In this document: positions 11,718-23,728 of the stretch, piece by piece
Position numbering within the stretch: the stretch's first letter is position 1
Layout of the letters: each line of letters begins with the position of its first letter
Assembly: GCA_037953745.1 (NCBI GenBank)
Contig: JBAKBP010007104.1
Span: 39,157-103,156 of the forward strand
Length of the DNA: 64,000 nucleotides
Source: Lithodes maja
Lineage: Eukaryota; Arthropoda; Malacostraca; Decapoda; Lithodidae
Reading direction: 5' to 3'
Translations under genes and position numbers: made by a program
Notes under the pieces: generated by a model
Database searches by the model: none
Seen by the model: the letters and a program-made list of their open reading frames with translations, nothing else
Told to the model about the DNA's origin: nothing

Positions 11718-12349
11718 TATATGCAGTGATATAGTATACATACCTATATACCTATATATTTTCACTAGGCCTAGTTAATTTTCGAGTTATTGATTAGACA
11801 GCATTGGTTATTTTTCCTGCTCAATATTTTCTAAGAGTGAGCTCAATGCCTAACGAGAACAGATCCAAACAGAATATATGTTAAACACTGAATATAACCC
11901 CCTCCTATACTGATTATCAGGCCTAAAAGTATTGACTGGGCATTTTCCACTAAAACATCAGACAGGAATAAGCAGCAATAATAAAATATTCATATAAAAT
12001 AGTAGGAGCCGAAAAATGAATGAAATAAGGCCACGAACGTACGTCCGAAGTTCTCCTCCGTTTGTCCGGAGTTATCCCAGCTTTCTTGGCAATCATTTTC
12101 CATAAGAAATCACTGTATGTTCGAAGTTATCCATACATGTCCGAAGTTTTCAACTTTTCAAGAATACTTCGGACATCATTTAGGATAAGGATAGCTCTCT
12201 TTATGGGGGATAATTTTAGGAGGCTTACTGGATTACGGCGTACTATCACCATACATCACTTGACCTAGTTAAATCTCTATAATGTGTTTACACTCGGGAG
12301 AAATTGTTAAAAAACCTCGAAAAATGTCCGAAGTTACCCCATTTTACGG
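11718..12349. other. Right arm of the pogo-like element, no gene
   Basis: AT-rich DNA without a convincing ORF. From 12045 to the right TIR it holds several TCCGAAGT/ACTTCGGA words in both orientations, which are candidate transposase-binding repeats. Confidence 0.5.
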
Positions 12350-12429
12350 TACGTATCCGGGAGGCCGTTGCCGGTCCAGCAGGTACGGGTTTCCGACATT
12401 TAGAGGTCCGACGTAGCGGGGGTTTACTG
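12350..12429. repeat. Terminus of an older TIR element (42281 family)
   Basis: Sequence from 12352 matches 44082-44160 (CCGGTCCAGCAGGTACGGG-like) and ends GGGTTTACTG followed by TA, the same right terminus as the element at 42281-44160. The pogo-like element inserted into this older copy. Confidence 0.6.
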
Positions 12430-12431
12430 TA

Positions 12432-13275
12432 TTATTATTTGTTTTTATATAAAGTACCCTTGAATTTTGGATACCGATACCTAGTCTAGTCCTACCTAGT
12501 CTACGGTTGTACCTGTTTCGTCCAGACTGGGCCTGGCCTGCCTGGGGCCCCCTGGGCCTGGGTGCCGGGTGGGGCCTTTTGGTACTTATTAGCGGCTTAG
12601 CTTAGTTGTTACTTGTATAGGCCAGGCAATATCAAATTCATTCATTATGAATAATTTTCAATTTGTCACAATGTTAGCTGCTGTATTGCAGCAGGCACAA
12701 ATATATAGTTACTCATAGGCCTATTCATATTTTCCCATTCGATTGTTTTTAGAATGCAGGAAATGCTGTCTTGGACATCCAAAATTCTAAAAAATTTCCT
12801 GGACCCCCCTAATCTTTATGATTACATCCGCCACTCTCAATTCATGCAAAATTGCATTCTATAATACTAACAACTATTAAAATTAAAATATAAAAGTACG
12901 AGGGCTTGGGATAACATTTTGGATCAAAATCATGAACAAAAATATAACCACAAAACAAAGATAAGCACACTGCACCACGCCGGTATACAAGAGGTTGACT
13001 TGAACATAAATGACGAAGAACTGGTGTCACAGGCCTGAGAGAACACATCTGTAAGTATCTGTAATATGAATTTTACGTCACATATGTGTTTTTGTATTAT
13101 AATCATTTTTATCATCAATTCCTGCATTGATTAGTGCATTTTAAGGTATTTTTCATTCTGCAAATACATTTTACCCATTATATAGCAATATTAAAACATG
13201 CCCCACCAAAAACCATATTTTGTCATTACCCAAACCTGGGGGCTGCCGCCCCCAGACCCTCGCTGGGTTAGCATT
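12432..13275. other. No gene; anonymous repeat DNA
   Basis: No supported gene. 12730-12825 resembles a repeat present three times at 23100-23890 (shared words GCAGGAAATGCTGT and CCTGGACCCCCCTA). Confidence 0.4.
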
Positions 13276-13860
13276 ACATACATACATACATAAAATTTTA
13301 AGACTGAGTGTTCCACACATAAGTGCAGTTTCAGTCTCTTGTCCTAATGGCGGCATTCCAGGCAACCCTGTTAAGGGCTGCTTCACTTGTCAAGTTCTTG
13401 GATTTGAGATCGGCGCGTATAGTCCGATCCCAGGTCTTCCTCGGTCCACCCCTTGGTGCAGCTCCCTCCACAATCACAGACCTGCATTTTTTCACCCAAT
13501 TTTGTTCATCCATTCTCTCCACATGTCCATACCATCCCAGTCTACTTGTACGCATCACCTCGCTAATACTCTTTATACCTAAACGTCTCCTCAGCTCAAC
13601 ATTTGTTATTCTATCCTGTAGCCTGGCCCCACACATCCATCTCACCATTCTCATCTCATTACGCTCCATTCTGTTGACATCCTCTACTTTAACGGCCCAT
13701 GTTTCTGAGGCATACGTCATTGCACTTCTAACACATGAGGCATACACCTTTCCCTTCAGGGGGAGAGGCATTCTTTTCATGGTCAGGATTGGCATCAATT
13801 CTCTGAACTTCCCCCAGCCACACCTAATTCTAGCAACAGTGGCAGCCTCATTGATATAGG
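13276..13860 (-). pseudogene. LINE reverse transcriptase C-terminal fragment with (TACA)n tail
   Basis: The 13798-13331 frame (155 codons) is the conserved C-terminal part of RTE-like LINE proteins: TYASETWAV, MVRWMCGARLQDRITN, and WYGHVERMDEQNW. It ends in a short 3' UTR and a TACA repeat at 13277-13292. The copy is 5' truncated near 13860, so no catalytic RT motif is left. It differs clearly from RTE copies 1-3 in this window. Confidence 0.75.
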
Positions 13861-14051
13861 AGATGGCAAAATACTGAAAATACGGTGGATAAGTGAAAAA
13901 TATTAGTTCTCCACTGGTCCAAAATGGCCGCCATTTTTTCTTCCACCCTTATTTAACCCTTCCCGCCCGGGCAGCATTTTAAAAGGACACCGTGGCAGAT
14001 GGGCATGAGCCCGGGTGTCCTTTTAAAATCAGTAAGTTGAAAGCCTATTAA

Positions 14052-15165
14052 CCCTTCCTACCCGGTCTGCCTTAGGTAAGGACAGCTCGAAAGAAGGGCC
14101 GCTACCCGGTATGCCTTACCTAAGGCAGCAGCTTAACCTCTGAAGTGCGCACGGGGGTATTTGAAAACGTCCCCCTGTGCTGACGTATTTGAGGTGTTTC
14201 CGTCACTAAAATATTCATTGTACCATTAATAGCATTAATAATTATCCATATGCGCCTATTATGGGTTGATTATAAAGGTATTAACCTGAAACAACAATAA
14301 AACGAGTGAAAACAGCGTTTGGATGGTCAAAATCGGAGATATAGCCCGCGAGTTGTATAATGTATGGGTGAGGCAAGCTACCTTCCCGCCAATTTTCCCC
14401 AAGGCCACTGCGACGCAGTCGATCGATACTCTCTCTCTCTCTCTTGCACTCGATGGCCATCAGTGATGACAACACCCTGCTTGCAACTCGCTAATGTTAG
14501 CACGAAAATATACCTCAGAATAAGGGAATAATAGGGAAAATAGGTGATAACTGAGGGATAGGAGGAAAGTGGGGAAGGAGGGGAGGTAGAGGACTGAGAT
14601 TTTGCATGGCCCAGGGGCCAAACGAAAATAAAAAAATAAAAAAATAAAAATAAAACAAATATTTTTTTTTCGATGTCAAAAGTTGATTTTTAATTTTACT
14701 TACTCCAGAGAGTCTTCCCGCACTCCGCCGGGGGAACTCTTAAGAGTCTTCCCGCAGCTCCCGGGTTAATAGCCTAATTAAGCTTGGTCTGAACGCCGTG
14801 CGTACGACGTATGTCAACAAACCCAAGCGTTCGTCACTGCACCTCCGAAAACAAGAAGGAGAAGACTCCTCAATGTTATTGTTCTGACGTCATGACAAAA
14901 TTAGTGTCTGAAAAGCCCCCATATTGGCAACATCTCTGCAATATTGGCTCCACTGAAATAGTCATCACAACTGAACCAGTTGACTTACAGAGCTCTACTC
15001 AACGCCAAAATACAGATTGAAAACCGCACTACGATTATAGATGAGTGGGAAAGTTCTAGCAGTGAAAATAAACATAAATACGGTAGCCTAGGCCTAGACG
15101 TTTTTCAGCCATTTCGCCCGGGTAGGGGCGACCGTCATTGGGTAAGACAGCCCGGGTAGGAAGGG
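14052..15165. mobile_element. TTAA MITE, middle level of the nest
   Basis: TTAA at 14048-14051 and 15166-15169. Without its own insertion it is 481 bp, the same length as the copy at 22020-22500, which it matches along its length in reverse orientation. Palindromes based on TGCCTTA arms lie at about 14067-14085 and 14112-14127. Confidence 0.85.
14137..14765. mobile_element. TTAA element of a second family, innermost level
   Basis: 629 bp between TTAA at 14133-14136 and 14766-14769. The uninterrupted target is visible in the paralogue at 22413-22420 (GGCTATTAAGCTC). The left end has a G5/C5 hairpin (about 14150-14182). The right end has a perfect ACTCTTAAGAGT palindrome and two copies of AGAGTCTTCCCGCA. 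It has no coding capacity. Confidence 0.75.
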
Positions 15166-15652
15166 TTAAGCTTGTTTTGAAAGCCGCGCGTCCGACGTAT
15201 GTAAACAAAGCCTGTCGGAGGCGACGCGCGCACCTCTGGAAGCAAGCAGACGTCGGAGCTTTGTTGTTGTGTGGTCTGCTAAGACAGATTCAGTCTTGAA
15301 AAGTGTGTCACATTGCTAAAATCGCGGCAACATGCGCTCCACAGAAATTGTCATCACAACTGAACCAGTTGACTTAGAGAGCTCTACTGAATGCCAGTCT
15401 ACAGATTGGAAACCACAGTACGTTTAGACATGCATGGGAATTTTCTAGCAGTTAAAATAACAAAGATACGGCAGCCTAGGCGTAGACGTATTTCGGCCAT
15501 ATCGCCCGGGTCTCGAGAACGTCCTTAGGATAGCGAGCCCGTGCCAGAAGGGTTAACCCAAAGTCTAAGGATAAATAATTTAATTTGCAGCAGTAAAGAC
15601 ATATATTGCGGTGACTAATACTGTAAGAGAAAGCTATAGAAACCACTTAGAG

Positions 15653-16217
15653 AATTATATCCTGTTTATTATTCCTAGGGGGTAGAGGATAAACGGATAT
15701 AAATTAAATAATTAGGCCTGGTTAGATGAATTGGCCTAGGCTATAAAAATGATACCGGGTCGGCGTTTGACTTACTTGTAAACATGTACAGTATGTGTAG
15801 GTTATCTGTGGTAGTCCCAGTAATATCTATGAAGTACTTCTAGTATTAGAGGAACTTAGCTGTGATGCAAAGAGTGTAGATTAGATGATGGACATGTCAG
15901 TAGGTGAATATCAGGGAAGTTCTGTTGTTATGTGGCAGCAACTGGTGGTTAGTTGTGAGCGGGACGAAGTCTCTGTGTGAAGTGTGTCTGAGATTCCCTT
16001 TTATCGAGACAATATAAAATATATTTAAGGGTTATATATCGTCCCCCGTGATTAAATAATAAGGGAAAATAAACTAAGATATAATTGGTGCAACCACAGT
16101 AATATTTATCCACAAAGATAAATAAAGTAATGCGTATAAACAAAAAGGAACCAGCTGTCGTGAACCCGGGAAATTCAAACTACTGTACAGTATATATACC
16201 AGCTAGGATTCACGACA
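15653..16217 (-). repeat. BEL/Pao 3' LTR (565 bp)
   Basis: It matches the right-hand copy (35579-35769, about 36184-36212 and 37510-37846) except for that copy's insertions. On the element's strand it begins TGTCGTGAATCC and ends near GGATATAAT. The element's last coding codons and a G-rich stretch (GGTGGCGGAG) precede it. Confidence 0.8.
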
Positions 16218-16428
16218 TACTCCGCCACCATTTATGTACAAAGTATTTACAATTGTCCCATCCCTATCATGGATCGCCACAACTGGGAGGAACCCAAAGC
16301 AGCCTGACGTGACGACCTCTGAGGGGTATCACCTCGGTCCGCTCCAGTAGCAGGAAGGATATTATCAGAGTTCTGCTTGCTGTTGCCATCCACTACCTCT
16401 AAATCTATCTCTAGTGGGTATAGCTTAA

Positions 16429-17087
16429 CCCGTTGAGCCCCGGCTAGTTATAATATTTTGTTCACCCCAGTCCCAAGCCATTTTCACTTCTTTTTGTTGT
16501 TTGCTAAAATGGAAGACAAGGATGAGAAATGAAAAAAAAAAAAAAAAAAATCACCTCGGATATTTTTTTTTGGGGGGGGGGAGCCTCAAAAAAATTTGTT
16601 GAGCCAAAATGGAAGAGAATGGTGAGAAATGAAAAAAAAAAAAAAAAAAACTCACCTCGGTCATTTGGGGGGCGGGGGGGGGTCAAAAGTTCGTCTCCCC
16701 CGCATGACCACCCGCCCGGGAGCACTAGGGTGAAAACTGAGTATGGCATTGTACGGCATACATCCTAAGGAGTGTCTCACATAAATCTCAAGCCTCTAGC
16801 TCCCATACGACCTGAGTAATGAAGGTTCAAAGTGGCGGTGAACTAAGGGTGTAAAGTATCCCCACTAAGCCCACCACCACCAGCCGTGCGGCTGTCTCGG
16901 CCCGCCCACACCTACTGGCCCGGCTCCCACACACAGTACGGTACCTCCCCCTCCTATTCTCCCGCCATTTCCTACCTTACGAGCCACGTAAGTGTTTTTT
17001 TATATGTCGGGACGCACGTGATGCGTCGCTGGGAGTTGGTGATCAAACACTGTCGACGCATCACGTGCGACGCTGGGTCTCACTGGG
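16429..17087. mobile_element. 659-bp TTAA element at the end of BEL pol
   Basis: TTAA at 16425-16428 and 17088-17091; ends CCCGTTGAGCCCCGGC and the inverted CCCAGTGAGACCCAGC. Near the right end are two palindromes with GACGCA arms (about 17010-17027 and 17054-17071). They are also inverted with respect to each other. The interior holds two A-runs and G-runs. It interrupts the last codons of the BEL integrase frame, so the 3' part of the 17000-18430 frame is element sequence, not pol. Confidence 0.8.
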
Positions 17088-17091
17088 TTAA

Positions 17092-18430
17092 CCACCGGTC
17101 TGGTGGTCAAACCGGCTCCTGTTTTTACCTGAACTACCCTACATTCGTGGTCAGGACCACGAAGAAGTTTCATTATCCGACCAATACGCCAAAAATGTCG
17201 GGGGCCGTCATCATGTACTAGAAAGACGTCCCCAACTTGTGGCGATGCTATCCCTCTTTTTACCATTAAGTGACAATGTTGCTCCCTGAGTGCTATTAAA
17301 TAATCAGTGCTCCACCTTTTCCACAGGTGGTGTGAGAGTTTCGTTACATATTGGAAGCGTTGGTTGACGGAATCGTTGTTACGCCATGTCGTGTCCTTGA
17401 GATCCTCATCCGTGACTTCTCGCCTTGGAAAGCTTCTGATCCGCCTCCCATGAACCAGTTGTGAAGGAGTGATGGGTGGAGGGTCTTCAAGATCACTGTA
17501 GGTGTAGCCAAGCGGGCGATCATTGACTGTGGCCTCGAGCTCCAGTAATACCGCATTCAGTTCCTCTGTGTTAACCAATGCTCGACCCAGTACCTTCTTC
17601 AAGCCAGCCTTTAGGATGCCAATGACCCATTCCCATATGGCACCGAACCATGGCGCCCTGGCCGGTATAAACCGCCACTCGCACTTGACTTCCGCTACAG
17701 TACCTTTTAACCTTGCATCATCTATCAACTCCCGTAATGTACTGGCTCCGCTAACAAATGTGGTGGCATTATCACTCATCATAATCTCAGGGTAACCCCT
17801 CCTGCTACTAAACCTACGGAACGCATGCAAAAATGATTCGCAGGAGAGGTTAGACACCGTCTCTACATGGACCGCTCTAGTAACTGCACAGGTGAATAAG
17901 ACTACATATAGTTTACTTACAGTACCCCCCTTCTCTTTTACTGGCAAAGCACCTGTGTAGTCAACCCCCGTTACCTGGAAAGGACTCACTTCCTGAACCC
18001 TAAACTCCGGCAATGGAGGGGCCTGTACAGCACGGTATGATGTACCTTGCAATCTCTTGCAGATGATACATCCCCTTAAGGCTTTCTTTACTACCTGTCT
18101 AATCTTGGGGATCCACCATCTTTGCCTTATGTAATTTACAACATAACTAACACCACTATGGTTACACACTTTGTGGCAGTAATTACTAAGGAGAGTGGCT
18201 ATACGATGTTTATTAGGGATAAGGATAGGGGACTTGGTGCTATCATGTAAAGCTGACAAGTGTAGCCTACCTCTACAGCGTATCATGCCTCCTTCCATAT
18301 AGAGGCCTAACTGCTTCACTATATTGCTTGGTGTGCCCTGTCCTTTTGACAAATAGTGGTGTTGTTCAGAGTAAGCTTCTCTCTGAGCTACCTTAATCAT
18401 GGCTGACTCTGCTGCTCTTAATTCCGGCAC
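17092..18430 (-). pseudogene. BEL/Pao integrase
   Basis: Starts with an integrase zinc-binding region (an HSGV stretch, then CIICKRL), followed by the rve core: GVDYTGAL (first Asp), MSDNATTFVSG (second Asp), and a PWFGAIWEWVIG region where the catalytic Glu is expected (BEL consensus APWFGGxWE). The C-terminal part has FPRREVTDEDL and a DUF5641-like region (GDVFLVHDDGPRHFWRIGRI). It would insert the cDNA into the host genome. The family core looks intact, but the end is replaced by MITE sequence. Upstream, the frame is separated from RNase H by frame changes near 18430 and 18775. Confidence 0.85.
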
Positions 18431-18432
18431 CG

Positions 18433-19248
18433 TCAGGTATGCCGGTTTGCCTGATAGTTTCCTTGTGTCTTCTCTCTAAGAGTCCTAATAAACCTAAGGA
18501 CCCATGCCATTACATGCCATGACTTCATATATGAGCCATACCGGTCCCAATTCAATATGGCAGTAGGGGCAACCGGTACCGGCAATGACAGGGTTCCTTC
18601 TTGACTCATGTTACAACCCACAGTGGTGTCCCCTCCTATTGGGCCATGATCAGGCCATAGCATTTGGTGAGGTAGCCATGTGGGCCCTCCCCACCAAAGC
18701 GAAGAAGCAACTAAGGACACATATGAAATCCCTCTGGTAACTAGATCACTGGGGTTGTCCTCTGTGGACACATAACGGAAATGAGCGCCGGGGACTAATT
18801 ACTTTATCTCATCAACTCTATTTTGAACATATATAGGCAAAATCTTTTTACTAGACAACCAGCATAGGGTTATCTGGCTGTCCGACCAGAGGTATACATT
18901 CTCTATAATCAGCTCGTCTGCGTAGGCCTCACATATATAACATGCGAGACGAGCTGCGAGAAGAACAGCAGTCAACTCCATCTTAGGTATGGTGAGGGAC
19001 TTAATAGGCGCCACCTTAGCTTTGGCCAATACTAACCTACTCACCTCATCACCAACCGCATAGGCCGCTACACCATATGCTACTGAGCTAGCGTCACTAA
19101 ATAGGTGCAGCGTAACCCTCTTAGAATTAGTGACCTGACGGGGAAACATGATACCTGTACTATCTATCATATCGTTATAAATACCCTGCCAGTTAGCTCT
19201 CATGTCATCTGGAATGGGGACATCCCACCCACACTCTAATCTCCACAA
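18433..19248 (-). pseudogene. BEL/Pao RNase H and connection region
   Basis: Two frames, 19248-18799 and 18771-18433. The first has the Pao RNase H signature LHLFSDASSVAYGVAAY, then IPKMELTAVLLAARL and VYLWSDSQITLCW, which supply the acidic residues. The second has STEDNPSDLVTRG and WWGGPTWL, typical of the stretch before integrase. A stop near 18790 and frame changes separate the pieces, so the polyprotein is no longer continuous. Confidence 0.8.
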
Positions 19249-19251
19249 GTC

Positions 19252-19783
19252 CTATACGAACCTCCGCGCCCGGATGGTTACCGGTAGCAACACTCCTAGA
19301 GGATCGAAAACACTCGTGGTTAGACTTAGAGCCTCGCGTTTTGTAACCAATGCAGGGCTACTTCCGCGGAAATTAACCTGTAACATATCCTTATCAGTTA
19401 GCCACTCAACGCCAAGTACCTTAACCCTGTCTTGTTTGGCGGAAGCTATACCCTTCAGGTGCAACAGTTCCCGCAAACTCTCATTATTTGTGACCCACTC
19501 ACGTAAAGACAGATTAGCGCTGGAAAATATTCTACGGGCATCCCAACATTGTTGTTGCAAATCACCTACATCATCACCAGTCCCCTGTAAGTTATCAATA
19601 TACAACCCCCTTTTTAGCTTATTAACTACTTCACTGTCCTCCTGTATCATAGACAGGTGTTTTTGAATGGTAGCATTAAGGAGGAACTGGGAACAGGTGG
19701 CCCCGAACAGAACTGCACGGAACCGGTAGACAATGTAAGGACTTGCAACATCCAAGGGATCAATGGGCCACAGAAACCTAGTA
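19252..19783 (-). pseudogene. BEL/Pao reverse transcriptase, C-terminal half
   Basis: This is the continuation of the RT domain that starts at 23966-25995 and is split by a hAT element. It includes YRFRAVLFGATCSQFLLN and YIDNLQGTGDD (the YIDN form of the catalytic box seen in BEL/Pao RTs). Then come VLGVEWLTDKD and SVFDPLGVLLPV, which are Pao connection motifs. The residues before FLWPIDPL in the longer frame belong to the hAT terminus. Confidence 0.85.
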
Positions 19784-20344
19784 CAGGGTGTCAAACGACG
19801 CCGTTTTTTTTTTGAGTGATAACACAAATGAATTTTTTGTATAATGATAACAGAAACTCCCCTATCTTTTTTTTTTTTTTTTGGGGGGGGGGGGGGGGGG
19901 TTTGTATTAATGTTACAGAAAACAACTTCACAAGAATTTGGAGTGCCTAATTGCCAGTGATTGGGGTTGGGGGGGGGGGGGGGCCCCCCCCCCCCAGATT
20001 TTGTTTCGGACTTGTCACTTTTGGAATTAAGGGTGTCCACAGTCCACAGTCCACTCGGATCACACTGTCCACAGTATTGCTTCTAAGTTCTATATATTAT
20101 ATAATACACCATAGAATAAGTTTTTAATAACTAGAAAAAAAGGTCATCTTATAAATAATTACCTTAATTGAGTTAAGCATTGAGGACCTTCGCCGTTCCC
20201 GGGTTAAGAGGTGGGGGCTCTGAGAGTCTGAGCCTACCAGAACCAGAATTACCAGATTCCCAGAAATAATGAGAAAATCTCAGTAACACTAAAACACTGA
20301 CATTCAGACATTACAAATTTTACAATTTACACAGTCCATTAGGG

Positions 20345-20635
20345 CCTTAGGGCTATCAAATTAACAATTAAACAATGGGGTCGACTTCTGGAATCTCAAT
20401 CTGGTTCTGGTCATCGTGCCTGCCCTGATAATCCTGATAAATTTAACACTATATTTTCAGGTCAGCATACACACGAATATCACTTATCAGCCGTCTTAGG
20501 GCTATCAAATTAACAATTAAACAATGGGGTCGACTTCTGGAATCTCAATCTGGTCATCGTGCCCGCCCTGATAAATTTAACACTATATTTTCAGGTCAGC
20601 ATACACACGAATATCACTTATCACTAGTCAGGCAA
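20345..20635. repeat. Tandem duplication (about 145 bp, two copies)
   Basis: CTTAGGGCTATCAAATTAAC and the following 120 bases occur twice (from about 20346 and from 20497), differing by short deletions. Non-coding, inside the hAT element. Confidence 0.8.
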
Positions 20636-21544
20636 TAGTCTCCAATATCTAGGTGATTTCGGCCTTATATATGTAAACACTACTAAAGTCTATGACAGTT
20701 TAAAGCACACACAAATGCTATTACAATTACTGTCTACACGAACTGTTCAGCAATAATGGCGGGACTGGGGAAGAACCGAATATTATTGGAACTGGAATAA
20801 ACTGATACTAAGTTATAAGTATCATTTCACAAATTCACGCAAACCTCCCTCCCAGTCTCTGATAGCCTTCAGTTTTAAGGCTATAAATCCTTAGATTATA
20901 GAGCACAGTAACGTGTGTATACATGAATGATGTCTATAGGCCTTACAGATTCCGTGTGTGATATAATTATTGATATACAACCCTTATCAAAACTTATATG
21001 ACGGTATGGGTGATGCATGTTTTTTTTGCGTGCTATCCTAAGTAGGGTCCATTTACTGTTTGTTTACATTTGTCAACATTATTCTGGGGACAATAATATG
21101 AGGCGAATTTCATTTAATATGTCAATATTTACCATTTTAAAATAATTATGTATTAATAGAAGCTATTTAGAGAAACTTTACATGCATTCTTACAATCTAT
21201 TGTATATTATATGGCACTATACATTATTTTTACAAGAGAGCAAGTTTAGGTGTAGAATATTATCCTTCATCAGTCAGCTATATTGGTTTATACAAGGCAC
21301 CAATTTTAAATAACCATATATAAAGGTGTAGGGGGCAAAGATTTACCCAACAACTATTCGAAGCTTGACGTAAACTATTAGAAATTGACAAATATATCGG
21401 AATGAATAGGAAACTATCCCCTTGTGTAAAAAATGAACACTGAATGAGGAAATTGACCACTTGCGAGATTCGTTCTATAAAGAAGTTAGTCTGGAACCCA
21501 GATCCAAAAATAAATTGTAGGCCTACAATTATAACCCAGGAACT
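20636..21544. other. hAT interior, no gene
   Basis: AT-rich sequence with only short frames and no recognised motif. I see no transposase remnant. Confidence 0.5.
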
Positions 21545-21765
21545 ACTACAAGGCTGATTATGACCGAATCATCTCAAAGTGTTCCTTAATATCACAGTCA
21601 CACTCTCCAGCACATCCACACCACAATGCTCTCGTACTTCTTGATTTGTCTGTCTATCTCCCCAGGTAACTCCACACGGTACTGCCTTAAAATACTTAAA
21701 TGAGCTAACAGTCTCCATAATCCGGCCATTCAACCTAACCTCACATTCTTTGACCGCACTACAAG
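21545..21765 (-). pseudogene. Degenerate RTE-type LINE fragment
   Basis: On the minus strand it matches pieces of RTE copy 1 (the stretches near 6640-6760 and 7495-7560), now joined and carrying many changes. It is too degraded to translate. Confidence 0.55.
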
Positions 21766-21839
21766 TTGTTTGCTGACCTCAAACTCTACATCCAGCATCC
21801 AAGTAAGTCACCACAATCAAGCTCTCAAGATCTCCAACA

Positions 21840-22562
21840 AAATATCAACATTTTAGCATCTACATCAGACCCTTGCTTGACTTTGCTTCTCCTGTTTGGA
21901 ATACTGGTTTTCAAGCCTTCAAGGCGATCTTAATCTTCTAGAGTCTGTTCAACGTCGGTGGACGAAACAAGTAACCAACCACTCAAGTCTCACTTATCAT
22001 GACCGTCTCTCTACCTTAACCCTTCCTCCCCGGGCTGTCTTAGCTAATGACGGTCGCCCCTACCCGGGCGATATGGCCGAAAAACGTCTAGGCCTAGGCT
22101 ACCGTATTTATGTTTATTTTCACTGCTAGAACTTTCCCACTCATCTATAATCGTAGTGCGGTTTTCAATCTGTATTTTGGCATTTAGTAGAGCTCTGTAA
22201 GTCAACTGGTTCAGTTGTGATGACGATTTCAGTGGAGCCAATATTGCAGAGATGTTGCCAATATGGGGGCATTTTAGACACTAATTTCGTCATGACGTCA
22301 GAACAATAACATTGAGGAGTCTTCTCCTTCTTGTTTTGGGAGGTGCGGTGACGAACGCTTGGGTTTGTTGACATAGGTCGTACGTACGGCGTTCGGACCA
22401 AGCTTAATTAGGCTATTAAGCTCATGCCTTAGATAAGGCATACCGGGTAGCTGCCCTTCTTTCGTGCTGTCCTTACCAAAGGCAGCCCGGGTAGGAAGGG
22501 TTAAACCTGTTTTCAATTAAAGGCAGATTGTTGAGGACCGACCTTATTCAGTGTTACAAAAT
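21840..22562 (+). pseudogene. LINE RT C-terminal fragment split by a MITE
   Basis: The plus-strand frame at 21896-22015 contains LLESVQRRWTKQV and LTYHDRLSTL, the thumb/C-terminal signature of CR1/Jockey-like RTs. After the MITE (22020-22500) the matching continuation (FSIKGRLLRTDLIQCYK) resumes at about 22505. The family motif crosses the TTAA site in frame, confirming the insertion. No catalytic motif is left. Confidence 0.7.
22020..22500. mobile_element. 481-bp TTAA MITE
   Basis: TTAA at 22016-22019 and 22501-22504; ends CCCTTCCTCCCCGGGC and the inverted CCCTTCCTACCCGGGC. Palindromes at 22425-22442 (ATGCCTTA arms, perfect) and about 22468-22488. It is a full-length partner of the middle element of the 13957-15552 nest. 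Confidence 0.85.
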
Positions 22563-22825
22563 AGGCCTAGCCTTGGAGGTTAGATTACAGATATGACGAT
22601 GCCTAGCCTACTTGTGGGAATAGGCCTAGGCTAGCCTAGGCTATAGGTATAGCCTAATATATTTTTATCGTAAATTTTGTTTCGTAACGTACCGGTACCT
22701 TTGGATTTTAGTCTAGGCTAGCCTAACATAGGCTATAGCCTATGCCAAGCCTAGGCCTATTTAACCTAACATTCCTGTTACCTGTATTTTTTTCTTTTAA
22801 AGACGAGGCTACATAGCCTAGGCCT

Positions 22826-22960
22826 AAGAACATAAGAAAATGGGAGTCTGCAAAAAGCCGATCGGCCCATACAAGGCAGATCCCTGTCACACCCAACCCC
22901 AATTACAAGGCCCAATTATAGACCCATCTCACTAATACCTTGACTCCTTGAGTACTGACC
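22826..22960 (+). repeat. LINE 3'-end-like repeat fragment
   Basis: It starts AAGAACATAAGAAAATGGGA and includes AAGCCGATCGGCCCATACAA. The same block occurs inverted at 27967-28036. It resembles CR1-group 3' ends with ACATAAGA-type tails; the assignment is by resemblance only. Confidence 0.5.
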
Positions 22961-23099
22961 CACCAAAACGGTCAGCTTAGGCTAACCTAGGTCCTAGCCT
23001 AAGCCTACTCTTCAAGTTTTGGAATAGGCTTAGCCTAGTGCTGCCTACAGTAGGCCAAGCCTAATTAAACAAAAAAAAAATAGGCCTAAATTGTCACAA

Positions 23100-23232
23100 T
23101 TTTGGTCTCCATATTTTCCATCTTGATTGCTTTTAGATTGCAGGAAATGCTATTTTAGACACCTCAATTCTCAAAAAAAATCCTGGGGGGCATGCCCCCT
23201 GACCTCTTTAAAGCTCGCGCCGCTCCATTGCG

Positions 23233-23292
<60 letters not shown>

Positions 23293-23305
23293 TAGCCTAT
23301 GGCCT

Positions 23306-23343
<38 letters not shown>

Positions 23344-23696
23344 TGACACAATTTTGGTCTCTATATTTTCCATCTTGATTGCTTTTAGATTGCAGGAAAT
23401 GCTGTTTTAGACACCTAAATTCTCAAAAAAAATTCTGGGGTAGCATACCCACGGACCCACCTATAGCTCGCGCCTTCGGCGCGAGCTGCTCCGTCGCGCT
23501 ATTTTTTATTTATTTATTTTTTTGTTTTTCTATAGTCCAACTACTCCCTAGGCTAATAGCCTTTACACTCTACCGCTGAACACGGGGTGAGGCCCGTGAG
23601 GTCTAGCTCCAATCTAGGGAGTGAGACATGCGAAGCTTCACGGCTCGAAGCAACTCCATCTCTGAAGCCGCCTTGCCTCCGCGCTTCAGTCTAATT

Positions 23697-23728
<32 letters not shown>

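Larger units (their letters stand above)
5871..12349. mobile_element. Pogo-like TIR element, 6.5 kb with nested insertions
   Basis: TIRs are CCGTAAACTGGGGTAACTTC (5871) and the inverted CCGTAAAATGGGGTAACTTC ending at 12349, flanked by TA on both sides (5869-5870, 12350-12351). The subterminal DNA carries several copies of a TCCGAAGTT word on both strands. No transposase is visible. The body is occupied by an RTE LINE, two TTAA MITEs and two Tigger-type MITEs. An uninterrupted paralogue of the target site exists at about 44085 (GGAAG-TA-CATGTCC), supporting a TA target. The 27401-30940 element has a clearly related TIR and a pogo-type HTH exon, which is the basis for the family call. Confidence 0.75.
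13957..15552. mobile_element. TTAA MITE, outermost of a three-level nest
   Basis: TTAA at 13953-13956 and 15553-15556; left end CCCTTCCCGCCCGGGC, right end with GAAGGG. Once the inserted element and its TTAA are removed it is 478 bp, matching the other family members. Near its left end is a perfect 16-bp hairpin: arms 13976-13991 and 14014-14029. A GGGCATGAGCCC palindrome (14001-14012) lies in the loop. Confidence 0.85.

Noticed and set aside
22550..23060. CCTAGGCCTA-rich DNA as a regulatory array
   Set aside because: Similar words are scattered through the window; I see only low-complexity sequence with no fixed spacing.
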